DNA of 64,000 bases from Streptomyces sp. NRRL B-3428 (lineage in GTDB: Bacteria; Actinomycetota; Actinomycetes; Streptomycetales; Streptomycetaceae): positions 124,001-188,000 of the forward strand of contig JOGW01000007.1 of assembly GCA_000721375.1 (NCBI GenBank), given 5' to 3'. Of the stretch, positions 36,913 through 45,222 are shown in pieces (the stretch's first letter is position 1; each line of letters opens with the position of its first letter). Under the pieces are notes generated by a model. It searched no databases. It was not told the DNA's origin and was given only the letters and a program-made list of their open reading frames with translations. The translations under genes were made by a program, and so were the position numbers.

Positions 36913-38460
36913 TCAGGCGATCCGCCCCAACCCCCGGTGCCGCTCCAGAAACCGCCCCACCCCCGCCGTCCGCCGATGCGGCAGCAGCACCCGCACCGTG
37001 CCCCGCAGTATCGACTGCACACGGGTCGACTGGACCTCGCCGAGCAGGTCGAGGACGCGGCGGCCGGCGGCGGCTGCCTCGTCGGGGCGGCCCGCGCGGG
37101 CCAGATCGTCGGCGAGTTCGGCGGTGTAGAGCGCGATGTTGCGGGTGAAGTGCGGGTCCTGGAGCGCCACCGCCGTACGGGCATGGGAGCTCGCCCGCGA
37201 CCACTCCCCCAGCGCCGACCAGCACTGTGCTTCGAGTCCGGCCAGCTCGGCCGCGCCGAAGAAGGACATCCACTCGGGATCGGCGTCGGACGGACCCCGT
37301 CCGAACAGCCGCTGCGCCCGGGCCAGCGCCCGTTCACAGCCGCTGCGGTCGGCGAGCGCCGCGAGACCGCCCGCCTCGCGCAGCGCGAGGAGCGAGAGCA
37401 GCCGGTCCGAGCCGAGCGATCCGGCCGCCCGCTGCGCGGCCTGCGCGGACCGCACCGCCTCACGCGGCCGCCCGGCATCGCGCGCGAGGAAGGACATGTT
37501 GCAGAACGCATGCGCTTCGAGCGCCGGGTCCGCGAGCAGCCGCGCGGTCGCGAGCGCCTCCCCGTAGTGCGAACGCGCATCCTCGTAGCGGCCCGAGTCA
37601 TGCGCCAACCAGCCGACCGAGATGGCCAGTTCACCCGCGCTCGCCTGCAGCCGGTCCGTGATCGACTGCCGCGCCGTACCTTCGTCCAGCAGTTCGTACG
37701 CGCTGCGCAACGGCCCTGCCGCCCGCCGGTAGAGCCCGTCCGCGCCATGCCGGTCGTCGAGGACGCGGATCCGGCGCACCGCCTCCTCGACCGCGTCCGC
37801 CTCCGCCCCGCCCACCCGCCGACGGGACCGCTCGGCGGCCTCGGCGTTCAGGGGCGAGGCGTTCAAGGGCGCGGCGTTCAGGGGCGCGGCCAGACTCAGT
37901 GATACGGAGGCGGTGGCCACCGCGGCCGTAGCGCCGGTCATGAACACGCGACGCAGCACGTCGCTCTCCTCGGGATGCTTCAAGTGCGCTGTGACGGCGG
38001 GCGGTTCGAACGATTCCGTTGGTACGAGCGATGCCGTCGGTACGAGCGGGAGCTCGGTGCGCGTGGACGGCGCCCGGGCCGCCGCGCGCGCCCCTCGGCC
38101 GCGGACCGTCTCACGCGGCGCGAACCCCAGATCGGTGAGGGCGCGGCCGGGGAACATGTGCAGGAAGACCCGCTCGTACGCGTAGTTGGGACAGCGGATC
38201 TCGCCCGCCTCCACCCGCCCGACATAGCGCGCGTCACAGGAGACCCGCTCACCGATCTCCCGCGCGGCCCTGCGCACGGACGCGGCGAACTCGCCCGGCG
38301 ACAGGCTCCCGCGCAGCATCCGGAAGGGGATGTTCGGGCGGGGCGACCCGGCTGGTGAACTCGGCGAGGTCGGTGACGCAGAGGAAGCGGGGGAAGCAGG
38401 GGAAGCAGGGGGAATCGGAGAAGCGGGGGAAGTCGGTGAAGTCCTCGAGGACGACGCCAT
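36913..38460 (-). CDS. Large NsdA-like regulatory protein with HTH and TPR-like repeats
   Basis: A 515-residue protein. The first 40 residues are an SP-rich repeat (TSP/ASP units). An XRE-like region follows, LSPGEFAASVRRAAREIGER and RYVGRVEAGEIRCPNYAYER (about residues 52-90), then a Tat-like or hydrophobic insertion VFMTGATAAVATASVSLSLA, a 15-base triple repeat encoding PLNA-A/S/E, and about 280 residues of tetratricopeptide-like helices such as YEDARSHYGEALATARLL. The architecture resembles NsdA, a negative regulator of differentiation. Ligand and targets are unknown. Confidence 0.8.
   Translation of the reverse strand: MASSSRTSPTSPASPIPPASPASPASSASPTSPSSPAGSPRPNIPFRMLRGSLSPGEFAASVRRAAREIGERVSCDARYVGRVEAGEIRCPNYAYERVFLHMFPGRALTDLGFAPRETVRGRGARAAARAPSTRTELPLVPTASLVPTESFEPPAVTAHLKHPEESDVLRRVFMTGATAAVATASVSLSLAAPLNAAPLNASPLNAEAAERSRRRVGGAEADAVEEAVRRIRVLDDRHGADGLYRRAAGPLRSAYELLDEGTARQSITDRLQASAGELAISVGWLAHDSGRYEDARSHYGEALATARLLADPALEAHAFCNMSFLARDAGRPREAVRSAQAAQRAAGSLGSDRLLSLLALREAGGLAALADRSGCERALARAQRLFGRGPSDADPEWMSFFGAAELAGLEAQCWSALGEWSRASSHARTAVALQDPHFTRNIALYTAELADDLARAGRPDEAAAAGRRVLDLLGEVQSTRVQSILRGTVRVLLPHRRTAGVGRFLERHRGLGRIA
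37843..37887 (-). repeat. In-frame 15-base triplicate within the NsdA-like gene
   Basis: GGCGTTCA(G/A)GGGCG(A/C) occurs three times in tandem at 37843-37857, 37858-37872 and 37873-37887. It encodes three five-residue units with a PLNA core between the hydrophobic stretch and the TPR part. Confidence 0.85.
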
Positions 38461-38790
38461 GGACCGGCCCTCTCGTGCGGCTCACGTGGTTCCGGCGTCA
38501 CGGTCGGGTGGCTCCGGCGGGCAACGAACGTACCGGGAGTGACGGGTGCGGCACGCAGGGTTTTGCTACAAACCGGAAATCTCAGCCGTGATCCGCCATG
38601 AACTGCCATCCAATGCGGCGATTGGACGCCGTAGCCGTTCACTTGGCCGCGCGTTGAACCATGCGGTCCCGGATCACGTGAGTCCGCCCCCCGGATCACG
38701 AACATTCCGAGATTTCCAGGTTCCTTCGAGCACTTCGGACCAGTCGAGCACTTCGCACCAGTCGAGCCAGTCGACCCAGGAGGGGTTCCC
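38461..38790. other. 330-base intergenic region with stacked direct repeats
   Basis: No gene. CCCGGATCACG occurs at 38668-38678 and 38690-38700, 22 bases apart (two helical turns). Next come two 18-base units TCGAGCACTTCGxACCAG at 38726-38743 and 38744-38761, then two related 9-base units to 38779. The ribosome site AGGAGGGG at 38778-38785 of the next gene closes the region. Confidence 0.7.
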
Positions 38791-39345
38791 TTGTTGGAGG
38801 CCGGTATGGACAGCAGCGTCTCCCGTACGAAGCGGACCGGTGAGGCCAAGGTGGTGCCATGGCCCGTGGCCCCGGCGGCAGTTCACACGGTCGGCAAGCC
38901 CGTCCCCGCGCCCCCGCCACCTCCCGCGGCCGTCGGCCCGCTCGGCTCGGTGGCGTCCACCGCGCAGCACCGGCCCACGCCCGACCGCAGTGCGCAGCCC
39001 GGTGAGTGCGACCTCGTGACCGTGCCCACGCGCCAGGGACTCGAAGCGGTGGACATCCTGCGCCGCGGCGCCCCCGCGGTCGGCCCGGTCCTGCACGACG
39101 ACAGCCACGACACTCTCGGCTTCGTGGTGCCCGCGGGCACAGCGGACGGCTGGGACCTGCCGGGCTCGGCCTGCACACAGACCGCAGGCCGCGGTCTGCC
39201 GCTCGTCCCCTCGGCCACCCCGGTCAAGGGCGCCGGCTGGCTGCTTCCGCCGACCGACTCGGACCCGGTGACGGATCCGGCGGCCCTGCGCGAGGCGCTG
39301 GGCGAGGCGGCGCGGATCATCGCGGCCGCGGACGGGTGTCGCTGA
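38791..39345 (+). CDS. Conserved Streptomyces hypothetical protein
   Basis: A 184-residue cytoplasmic protein. TTG at 38791 or 38794 is placed correctly behind AGGAGGGG; ATG at 38806 is a less well spaced option. A Pro-rich stretch covers residues 25-55. The conserved core is ECDLVTVPTRQGLEAVDILR, TLGFVVPAGTADGWDLPGSA and GAGWLLPPTDSDPVTDPAAL. The GxGWLxPP pattern recalls tails of actinobacterial primase-polymerase proteins, but no catalytic residues are visible. It precedes the nuclease/helicase operon by 65 bases in the same direction and could belong to it. Confidence 0.72.
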   Translation: MLEAGMDSSVSRTKRTGEAKVVPWPVAPAAVHTVGKPVPAPPPPPAAVGPLGSVASTAQHRPTPDRSAQPGECDLVTVPTRQGLEAVDILRRGAPAVGPVLHDDSHDTLGFVVPAGTADGWDLPGSACTQTAGRGLPLVPSATPVKGAGWLLPPTDSDPVTDPAALREALGEAARIIAAADGCR

Positions 39346-39410
39346 CCGCCCACCCCCGACCTGCTCCGGGCGATCCCCCGTTGTCAGTGGGAAATGCGAG
39401 ACTCTCGCAG

Positions 39411-40730
39411 GTGAGCGAAACGACAACCGCGGCCGACCCTCTGCGCACCCGGCTGGCCGCCCTGCGCGGCCCCGCCACCCTGCCCAAGCCCTTGGACGCG
39501 AGGGCCCTCGCCGCACTCGCCGCCAACCCCGGCTGCCGCAGGCGCGCGCTGCTCGACGGCGCCGGCGTGGACAAGTCCGCGCTGGCCGAGGCGCTCGGCT
39601 CACCGTCCGGGTTCGGCCAGTCCCAGTTCGCCTTCATCCGCGGCAATGCCTTCGAGGCACGCGTCAAGGCGGACGGCGGGGCCGAGCTCCTGCGCCTCGC
39701 CCACCAGTGCACGGGCGGCGAGGGCCCCGAGCCCACCGCGGACAACTCCCACGTGCCCGATCTGACCGCCGTCGGTCCCGAGGGCCGCGCCGCCCGCACC
39801 GCGCTGGCGCTGCGCGCCGCCGAACCGGGCGCCTGGACGCTGCTCGACCACCCCATGGTGGCCCTCGACGTGGCCGGTTCCCCCGCGTTCCTGGAGCCGG
39901 ACGGTGTCGTCGTGCACCCCGACGGCCGGTGGACGGTCGTCGAGATCAAGTCCTTCCCGATGATCGACGGTTCGGCCGATGCCGCGAAGGTCGGCGCCGC
40001 CGCGCGTCAGGCCGCCGTCTATGTCCTCGCACTCGAACAGATCGCCGCGCGCCTCGACCCCGTCCCCGAGGTCGCGCACGACATCCTGCTCGTCTGCCCC
40101 AAGGACTTCTCCAATCTGCCGACCGCCTCGGTCGTGGACGTACGCAAGCAACGGGCCGTCACCGCACGTCAGTTGACCCGTCTCACCCAGATCGAGGACA
40201 TCGCCGACACCCTCGCTCCGGGCACGACCTTCGACCTCGAACAGCCCGCCGCCGACCTGACCTGCGCGGTCGAGTCGGTGCCCGCCACCTACGCGCCGGA
40301 GTGCCTGGCCGCCTGCGAGCTGGCCTTCCACTGCCGCGACCGGGCCCGCGAGCGCGGCGCGGTGACCGCCCTCGGCCGCTCGCTGCGCGGCGAGCTCGGC
40401 GAACTGACCACGGTGGACGCGGTGTTGGCGGCCGCGCGCGGCGAGAGCGGCGACCCACAGGACCCGGCGGTGGCGGCGCTGCGCCGGGCCGCGGCCTTGC
40501 GCGCGGAGGCCCTGGCGGTCGGAGCGCCTGCTCCTCGTACGGAAGAAGCAGTGGCCGTACGGGATGGGGCGATCGATGCCGTACGGGATGGGGCGCTCGA
40601 AGCCGTACGGGACGGAGCGATCGAAGCCGCACGGGACGGAGCGATCGAAGCCGTACGGGACGGAGCGGTCGAAGCCGTACGGGAATCAGAGGCTGCTGCC
40701 GCACGGGACGGAGGCGCCGCATGTCGCTGA
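39411..40730 (+). CDS. Fe-S-cluster RecB-family (PD-(D/E)XK) nuclease, first gene of three-gene operon
   Basis: A 439-residue protein from GTG 39411. The nuclease core has RGNAFEARV (motif I Glu), FLEPDGVVVHP (Asp), VVEIKSFPMID (ExK) and RQAAVYVLALEQ (QxxxY motif of RecB nucleases). A Cys in NPGCRRRALL near the start and three Cys in ECLAACELAFHCRDRA match the split four-Cys Fe-S site of AddB, Cas4 and Dna2. After about residue 380 comes a seven-unit octapeptide repeat tail (AVRDGAIE type). It overlaps the next gene by ten bases. Confidence 0.82.
   Translation: MSETTTAADPLRTRLAALRGPATLPKPLDARALAALAANPGCRRRALLDGAGVDKSALAEALGSPSGFGQSQFAFIRGNAFEARVKADGGAELLRLAHQCTGGEGPEPTADNSHVPDLTAVGPEGRAARTALALRAAEPGAWTLLDHPMVALDVAGSPAFLEPDGVVVHPDGRWTVVEIKSFPMIDGSADAAKVGAAARQAAVYVLALEQIAARLDPVPEVAHDILLVCPKDFSNLPTASVVDVRKQRAVTARQLTRLTQIEDIADTLAPGTTFDLEQPAADLTCAVESVPATYAPECLAACELAFHCRDRARERGAVTALGRSLRGELGELTTVDAVLAAARGESGDPQDPAVAALRRAAALRAEALAVGAPAPRTEEAVAVRDGAIDAVRDGALEAVRDGAIEAARDGAIEAVRDGAVEAVRESEAAAARDGGAACR
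40554..40721 (+). repeat. 24-base tandem repeat, seven units, in the tail of the nuclease gene
   Basis: Seven consecutive 24-base units (consensus GCCGTACGGGACGGAGCGAT plus CGAA) from 40554 to 40721. Units 1-5 differ at one to three bases; 6 and 7 are diverged. They encode AVRDGAIE-type octapeptides. The last unit runs into the start codon of the next gene. Confidence 0.92.
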
Positions 40731-42307
40731 TCACCACCCTCGCCCGGCTCGAAGCCGTCCAAAGCGGCCGGGCGCAGCCCCTGGCCACCGTGCGCCACCG
40801 CAGGCTCTCCCCGCGCCCCCTGGTCTTCGTCCCCCTCACCACCGCCGGTGAGGCCGGTGCACCGCTCGGCGCGCTGATCGGCACCGACCGGGACCGTCCG
40901 CGCCTTCTCGTCGTGCCGCAGCCACGCGACCGCGAGCTGCGGTTCGCCTTCCTTGCCGAACTGGCCGAGGAACTGCTGCCGTACGTGGAGTCCTTCGCCG
41001 AGGAGACACAAGCGGAGACGCGCAACGAGACCGACCCGGAGACCGGCAAGAAGGTCAAGGTGGAGGTCGAACTGTGCGTGGACGCACCACAGTTGATCGT
41101 GCCGAGCCGGGCCGGAGTCGATTTCGTACGGCTCCTGGGGCGCTCCATGCGTTTCCGGCGGACCGCCGAGCAGGACCCCGACACCCCCTACCCCGCGCCG
41201 CCCCGCGTGCCGCTGCTCGGGCGGTGGCTGACGCACTTCGGCGAGCGGGCCCATGTGCCGGGCTCGGCGCAGCTCCTCGCGATGACGGAACTGCTCGGGC
41301 GGCACTGGGCGACCGGACAGTCCAGCCTGGAGGACCAGCATCTGGGCGCGCTGCTCGCCTGGATCGATCCGCCGGACGGAACCACGGGTGCGCAGGCGGC
41401 ATTTGAGGCCGAGCTCGGCCGGGACAAGGACGGCCAGCTGCTCTGCCCGCCGGCCGGTCCCGCCACCGATCCGGCCTTCGACAACCGGCTGCTCGCGCCC
41501 GCCATCGAGCGTTTCGACCGCGCGCGCACCGCGCTGCAGGCGGCCGAGGACGGTCTCGACGCGGACGACCGGCTCGGTGAACTGGCCGCGGCGCAGCGGC
41601 AGATCGCCGAGCTGATCGCGAGCCGCACCCGCCCCACCTGGGACGCGGTCTGGCGCGGTGTCGACCTGCTGCGGGCCCTGCCCGAGGCGGGCCGCGGCGC
41701 CGAGCGCTGGACCCGCGACCTGTGGTCGTACACCGGCCACCGCGACCGCGTCCTGGCCGGTGAACCGCCGCAGCCGCGCCGCGACGACGCGGTCACCGCG
41801 GCCCGCAAGCTGCAGCGGCGCGAGGAGGCGCAGGCCCGGCTCGAAGCGCAGGAGGCCCTGGACGATCCGCTGGTGATGGCCGGGCGGCGGCTCACCGGGG
41901 AGGCCTTCACGGGAGAGGTCACCGAATCCGTCCTGACCTACACCGAGGACAAGCGGCCACGGCCGCGCCCGCTGATCACCTTGACGACGGAGGACCAGCC
42001 GCATCTCGGTGCGGGCGCCAAGGTGTACCGGTCGCTCCAAGGCAAGCCGCAGTCGGCGGAGTTCGTCGGATACGACGACGGCGCTGTGGTGCTGCGGATC
42101 CTGGACAAGATGGGGCGCGGCAAGGAGCCCGACGAGGGTTCGGTGCCGGTGAAGGGCGACCGGCTGTGCTGGACGCTCTTCGAGCACGACGCACGCGGCG
42201 GCGCGAAGCTGCCCGACGCCGAGCAGACGCCGTGGACCCACGGCGGCCCGCCGGGTGAGCCGGCCGCCGAACAACCCGACCGGCCGACCTCGGAGGACGT
42301 GCTGTGA
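40721..42307 (+). CDS. Middle protein of nuclease-helicase operon with stalk/barrel-like C-terminus, function unassigned
   Basis: A 528-residue protein, ATG 40721 inside the end of the nuclease gene. No catalytic motif is visible. It contains several charged helices, including AARKLQRREEAQARLEAQEA (about residue 365), then a beta-rich segment (LITLTTEDQPHLGAGAKVYR, SAEFVGYDDGAVVLRILDKM, VKGDRLCWTLF). A helical stalk followed by a beta-barrel just before the helicase core is the layout of domain 1B in Upf1, IGHMBP2 and Dna2. Its stop overlaps the helicase start in GTGA. I infer it supplies the parts that the very compact helicase lacks. Confidence 0.75.
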   Translation: MSLITTLARLEAVQSGRAQPLATVRHRRLSPRPLVFVPLTTAGEAGAPLGALIGTDRDRPRLLVVPQPRDRELRFAFLAELAEELLPYVESFAEETQAETRNETDPETGKKVKVEVELCVDAPQLIVPSRAGVDFVRLLGRSMRFRRTAEQDPDTPYPAPPRVPLLGRWLTHFGERAHVPGSAQLLAMTELLGRHWATGQSSLEDQHLGALLAWIDPPDGTTGAQAAFEAELGRDKDGQLLCPPAGPATDPAFDNRLLAPAIERFDRARTALQAAEDGLDADDRLGELAAAQRQIAELIASRTRPTWDAVWRGVDLLRALPEAGRGAERWTRDLWSYTGHRDRVLAGEPPQPRRDDAVTAARKLQRREEAQARLEAQEALDDPLVMAGRRLTGEAFTGEVTESVLTYTEDKRPRPRPLITLTTEDQPHLGAGAKVYRSLQGKPQSAEFVGYDDGAVVLRILDKMGRGKEPDEGSVPVKGDRLCWTLFEHDARGGAKLPDAEQTPWTHGGPPGEPAAEQPDRPTSEDVL

Positions 42308-43653
42308 ACGCCCTTGCCGGCTCCTCGGACTTCGATCCTTCCGCAGCCGCCGCCGAGGCCACGACCGCGATCCTGCGCGACACCCTGCACGGCACGGACC
42401 GTGGCGTCGTGGTCGACTCCCCGCCTGGCGCGGGCAAGTCGACGCTCGTGGTGAACACGGCGCTCGAACTGGCCGCCGCGGGTCGTCCGCTGATGGTGGT
42501 CGCCCAGACCAACGCCCAGGTCGACGACCTGGTCCTGCGGCTCGCCGAGAAGAACCCCGACCTTCCCGTCGGCCGCCTCCACAGCAGCGACGCCGACGCC
42601 TACGACAAGGCGCTCGACGACCTCCCCCAGGTCCGTAAGTCCTCGAAGGCGGGCGATCTGGCGGGCATGGACGTGGTGTTGTCGACCGCGGCGAAGTGGG
42701 CGCACGTCAAGGACGTGGAGCCCTGGCAGCACGCGATCGTCGACGAGGCGTACCAGATGCGCTCCGACTCCCTGCTCGCCGTGGCCGGACTCTTCGAACG
42801 CGCGCTGTTCGTAGGCGATCCGGGACAGCTCGACCCGTTCTCGATCGTCGGCTCGGAGCAGTGGGCGGGCCTGTCGTACGACCCGTCGGCAAGCGCGGTG
42901 AGCACGCTGCTCGCCCACAACCCGCACCTCCCGCAGCACCGCCTGCCGGTCTCGTGGCGGCTCCCCGCTTCCGCGGCGCCGCTGATCTCCGACGCCTTCT
43001 ACCCGTATACGCGCTTCCGCAGCGGCACCTCGGACGGCGACCGGGCCCTGAGCTTCGGTGTCACGGGGGACGGCGGCGCGCACGACCGCGTACTCGACGA
43101 GGCGGCGGCCTCGGGCTGGGGCCTGCTCGAACTCCCGGCCCGGCACACGCCGCGCACCGATCCCGAGGCGGTACGTGCCGTGGCCCAGGTGGTCCGCAGG
43201 CTCCTGGACCGTGGCGGGGTGACGGTCAGCGAGCGCTCGCCGGATCCGGCGCCGCTCACCGCGGACCGTATCGCCGTGGGCACGGCCCACCGCGACCAGG
43301 CGGCGGCGGTCCGAACGGCCTTGGCCGGCCTGGGAGTTCAGGGTGTCACGGTCGACACGGCGAACCGTCTGCAGGGCCGCGAGTACGACGTCACCGTCGT
43401 GCTCCACCCGCTCTCCGGCCGTCCGGACGCGACAGCCTTCCACCTGGAGACGGGCCGCCTGTGCGTCCTCGCCTCCCGCCACCGGCACGCGTGCATCGTG
43501 GTCTGCCGGGCCGGGGTCGCCGACCTGCTCGACGAGCATCCGTCGACGGAGCCGGTGCAGCTGGGGGTGACGGTGAAGTTCCCGGACGGCTGGGACGCCA
43601 ACCACACCGTGCTGTCGCACCTCGGCGAACACCGGGTCGCGCACCGACCGTAA
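42304..43653 (+). CDS. Compact superfamily 1 (Upf1/Dna2-like) DNA helicase, last gene of the operon
   Basis: A 449-residue ATPase starting GTG 42304 in the overlap GTGA. Motif I VVDSPPGAGKSTLVV (about residue 40), Ia VVAQTNAQVDDLV, II HAIVDEAYQM, III ALFVGDPGQLDPFS, IV LPVSWRLP, V VTVDTANRLQGREYDVTVV, VI LCVLASRHRHACIVV. The order and the VDTANRLQGRE form of motif V fit the Upf1-like group rather than UvrD. It lacks the 1B insertion that such helicases carry. With the nuclease it would form a helicase-nuclease pair for DNA repair or defence. Confidence 0.86.
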   Translation: MNALAGSSDFDPSAAAAEATTAILRDTLHGTDRGVVVDSPPGAGKSTLVVNTALELAAAGRPLMVVAQTNAQVDDLVLRLAEKNPDLPVGRLHSSDADAYDKALDDLPQVRKSSKAGDLAGMDVVLSTAAKWAHVKDVEPWQHAIVDEAYQMRSDSLLAVAGLFERALFVGDPGQLDPFSIVGSEQWAGLSYDPSASAVSTLLAHNPHLPQHRLPVSWRLPASAAPLISDAFYPYTRFRSGTSDGDRALSFGVTGDGGAHDRVLDEAAASGWGLLELPARHTPRTDPEAVRAVAQVVRRLLDRGGVTVSERSPDPAPLTADRIAVGTAHRDQAAAVRTALAGLGVQGVTVDTANRLQGREYDVTVVLHPLSGRPDATAFHLETGRLCVLASRHRHACIVVCRAGVADLLDEHPSTEPVQLGVTVKFPDGWDANHTVLSHLGEHRVAHRP

Positions 43654-43660
43654 TCCATAT

Positions 43661-43677
43661 AGTTCGCAGCACGAATT
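43661..43677. promoter_or_regulatory. MarR-type operator before the marR gene (degenerate copy)
   Basis: AGTTCGCAGCACGAATT resembles the two AGTTCGTAxTxCGAACT dyads at 44212-44250 and lies 20 bases before the start of the MarR gene. The spacing suits autorepression. Confidence 0.65.
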
Positions 43678-43696
43678 ACGGTGTTACGCTGACCGC

Positions 43697-44173
43697 GTGG
43701 GCGAAAAAGACGAAAAGGGCAGCGGTCAGCTCGGCGTGGTGGCCGCACTCGTGCGGTCATCCTTCCTGGTGAACGCCGTGTACGCGGAGTCCGGGCGCGA
43801 GCACGGCCTCACGCCCCAGCAGGGGCAGTTGCTGTGCGTGCTGATGGCGCGTCCTTACGGGATGGGCGAGTTGGGCGCCGTGCTCCGGCTGGCCAAGTCG
43901 AGCCTGACGGGCCTGGTGGACCGTACGGCACGCAACGGTCTCGTGCGGCGCGAGCCGGACCCCGATGACAGCCGTGCGGTACGGGTCGCACTCACCCCCC
44001 AAGGCGCCGAGCTGGCACGGGGCTTCTACGCGGAGACCTGCCGGCGCATCGATCAGCTGCCCTCCGCGCTCTCCCCCGAGGAGCGCGGCACACTCGCCGA
44101 CCTCCTCGGCCGAGTCGTCCTCGACAACGAGGTCCCCGAGGTGTTCCTGCGCGCGGACGGCAGCGCGGACTGA
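43697..44173 (+). CDS. MarR-family transcriptional regulator
   Basis: A 158-residue winged-helix regulator from GTG 43697. The DNA-binding part is GELGAVLRLAKSSLTGLVDR and the wing VRREPDPDDSRAVRVALTPQ, both typical of MarR. It is followed by the LLM oxidoreductase in the same direction and flanked by three similar palindromes, so it most likely represses itself and the oxidoreductase until a phenolic or reactive ligand binds. No conserved Cys for redox sensing is obvious apart from those in VLCVLM and TCRR. Confidence 0.92.
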   Translation: MGEKDEKGSGQLGVVAALVRSSFLVNAVYAESGREHGLTPQQGQLLCVLMARPYGMGELGAVLRLAKSSLTGLVDRTARNGLVRREPDPDDSRAVRVALTPQGAELARGFYAETCRRIDQLPSALSPEERGTLADLLGRVVLDNEVPEVFLRADGSAD

Positions 44174-44211
44174 GCCGAGCGGTTTCGGCGCGGCGCATGC
44201 CGAACGGTTGA

Positions 44212-44250
44212 AGTTCGTAGTGCGAACTAATAAAGTTCGTACTACGAACT
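44212..44250. promoter_or_regulatory. Two MarR operators before the LLM oxidoreductase
   Basis: AGTTCGTAGTGCGAACT (44212-44228) and the perfect dyad AGTTCGTACTACGAACT (44234-44250), centre to centre 22 bases, stand 20-60 bases before the oxidoreductase start. They match the copy at 43661. Confidence 0.85.
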
Positions 44251-44270
44251 CACTGTGGAGGTACGAACCC

Positions 44271-45188
44271 ATGGCCGCACAGCTCTCCGCGCCCGCCTTC
44301 GGCTTCGGCGCGCACAGCACCCTCGACGAGGGTCCCGAACTGCTCCGCATGGTCGAGGAAGCCGACAGTGCAGGCCTCGACCACTTCTCGCTCTCGGACC
44401 ACCCGTACATCGGGGAGCGCCTGGACGCGTACGCCACGATCGGCTTCCTGCTCGGCCGTACGCGGCACATCGCCGGGTTCGCCAACGTCACCAACCCGAC
44501 CCGGCCGCCGGCGATGCTGGCCCGCACGCTCACCTCGCTCTCCGCGCTGAGCGACGGCCGGGTGATCCTGGGGATGGGCGCGGGCGGCATCTGGGACCGG
44601 ATCGCCGACATGGGCGTCAGGAAGCTGACGCCCGCCGAGGCGGTGGAGGCCTTCGAGGAAGCGATCGTGCTGGTCAGGGCGCTGTCGGGCGGTGGCGCAC
44701 CGGTCACGTACGAAGGCAGGCACTTCCAGGTGCACAACATCGCGCCCTCCCCGGTGGCCGCTCCCCCGGTGTGGACGGGCTCGGTCGGCCGTAAGTCGCT
44801 TGCCGTCACCGGCCGCGTTGCCGACGGCTGGATCCCCGGCCATGCGGCGGACTGGCTGAGCGAGCGCTACCGGGACTCACGGCCGGTGATCGACGAGGCG
44901 GCGCTCGCGGCCGGCCGCACGCCCGACGCGATCGCGACGGTCTTCAACCTGCCGGGCCGGATCACGGACGCCGCACTGCCGGCCACGCGGGACGCCGAGG
45001 GGCGGTGGCTGGGCGGCAGCGTCGCGCAGTGGACCGAGGAGCTCACTGGTGCGGTGCTCGAACACGGGGCGGCCGGCTTCACCCTGTTCTCGCCCAAGGG
45101 CGGCACACAGGATGCGGTGTCGCTGGGGCGGTGGGCGGCGGAGATCGCTCCGGCGGTACGGGAGGCCGTCGCGAAGGAGCGGGCGTGA
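44271..45188 (+). CDS. LLM-class (F420-dependent type) oxidoreductase
   Basis: A 305-residue luciferase-like TIM barrel. It begins FGFGAHSTLDEGPELLRMVE with DHFSLSDHPYIGE, then GFANVTNPTRPPAMLARTLT (cofactor side), LGMGAGGIWDRIADMGVRKL and PVWTGSVGRKSLAVTGRVAD. The pattern is closer to F420-dependent than FMN-dependent members. It is controlled by the upstream MarR through two strong dyads. Substrate unknown; detoxification of a small xenobiotic fits the MarR context. ATG 44271 has GGAGGT upstream. Confidence 0.88.
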   Translation: MAAQLSAPAFGFGAHSTLDEGPELLRMVEEADSAGLDHFSLSDHPYIGERLDAYATIGFLLGRTRHIAGFANVTNPTRPPAMLARTLTSLSALSDGRVILGMGAGGIWDRIADMGVRKLTPAEAVEAFEEAIVLVRALSGGGAPVTYEGRHFQVHNIAPSPVAAPPVWTGSVGRKSLAVTGRVADGWIPGHAADWLSERYRDSRPVIDEAALAAGRTPDAIATVFNLPGRITDAALPATRDAEGRWLGGSVAQWTEELTGAVLEHGAAGFTLFSPKGGTQDAVSLGRWAAEIAPAVREAVAKERA

Positions 45189-45222
45189 GCGTGGCGGCGG
45201 TACGGGGGCTTCGCCTTACCGG

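Noticed and set aside
40564..40851. Small frame coding MGRS/PYG repeats over the 24-base repeat
   Set aside because: A frame-shifted reading of the same minisatellite; it continues into unrelated sequence and has no ribosome site.
39707..42307. An 866-residue frame that begins inside the nuclease gene
   Set aside because: The portion before 40721 is an Arg-rich shadow of the nuclease. The real gene starts at ATG 40721.
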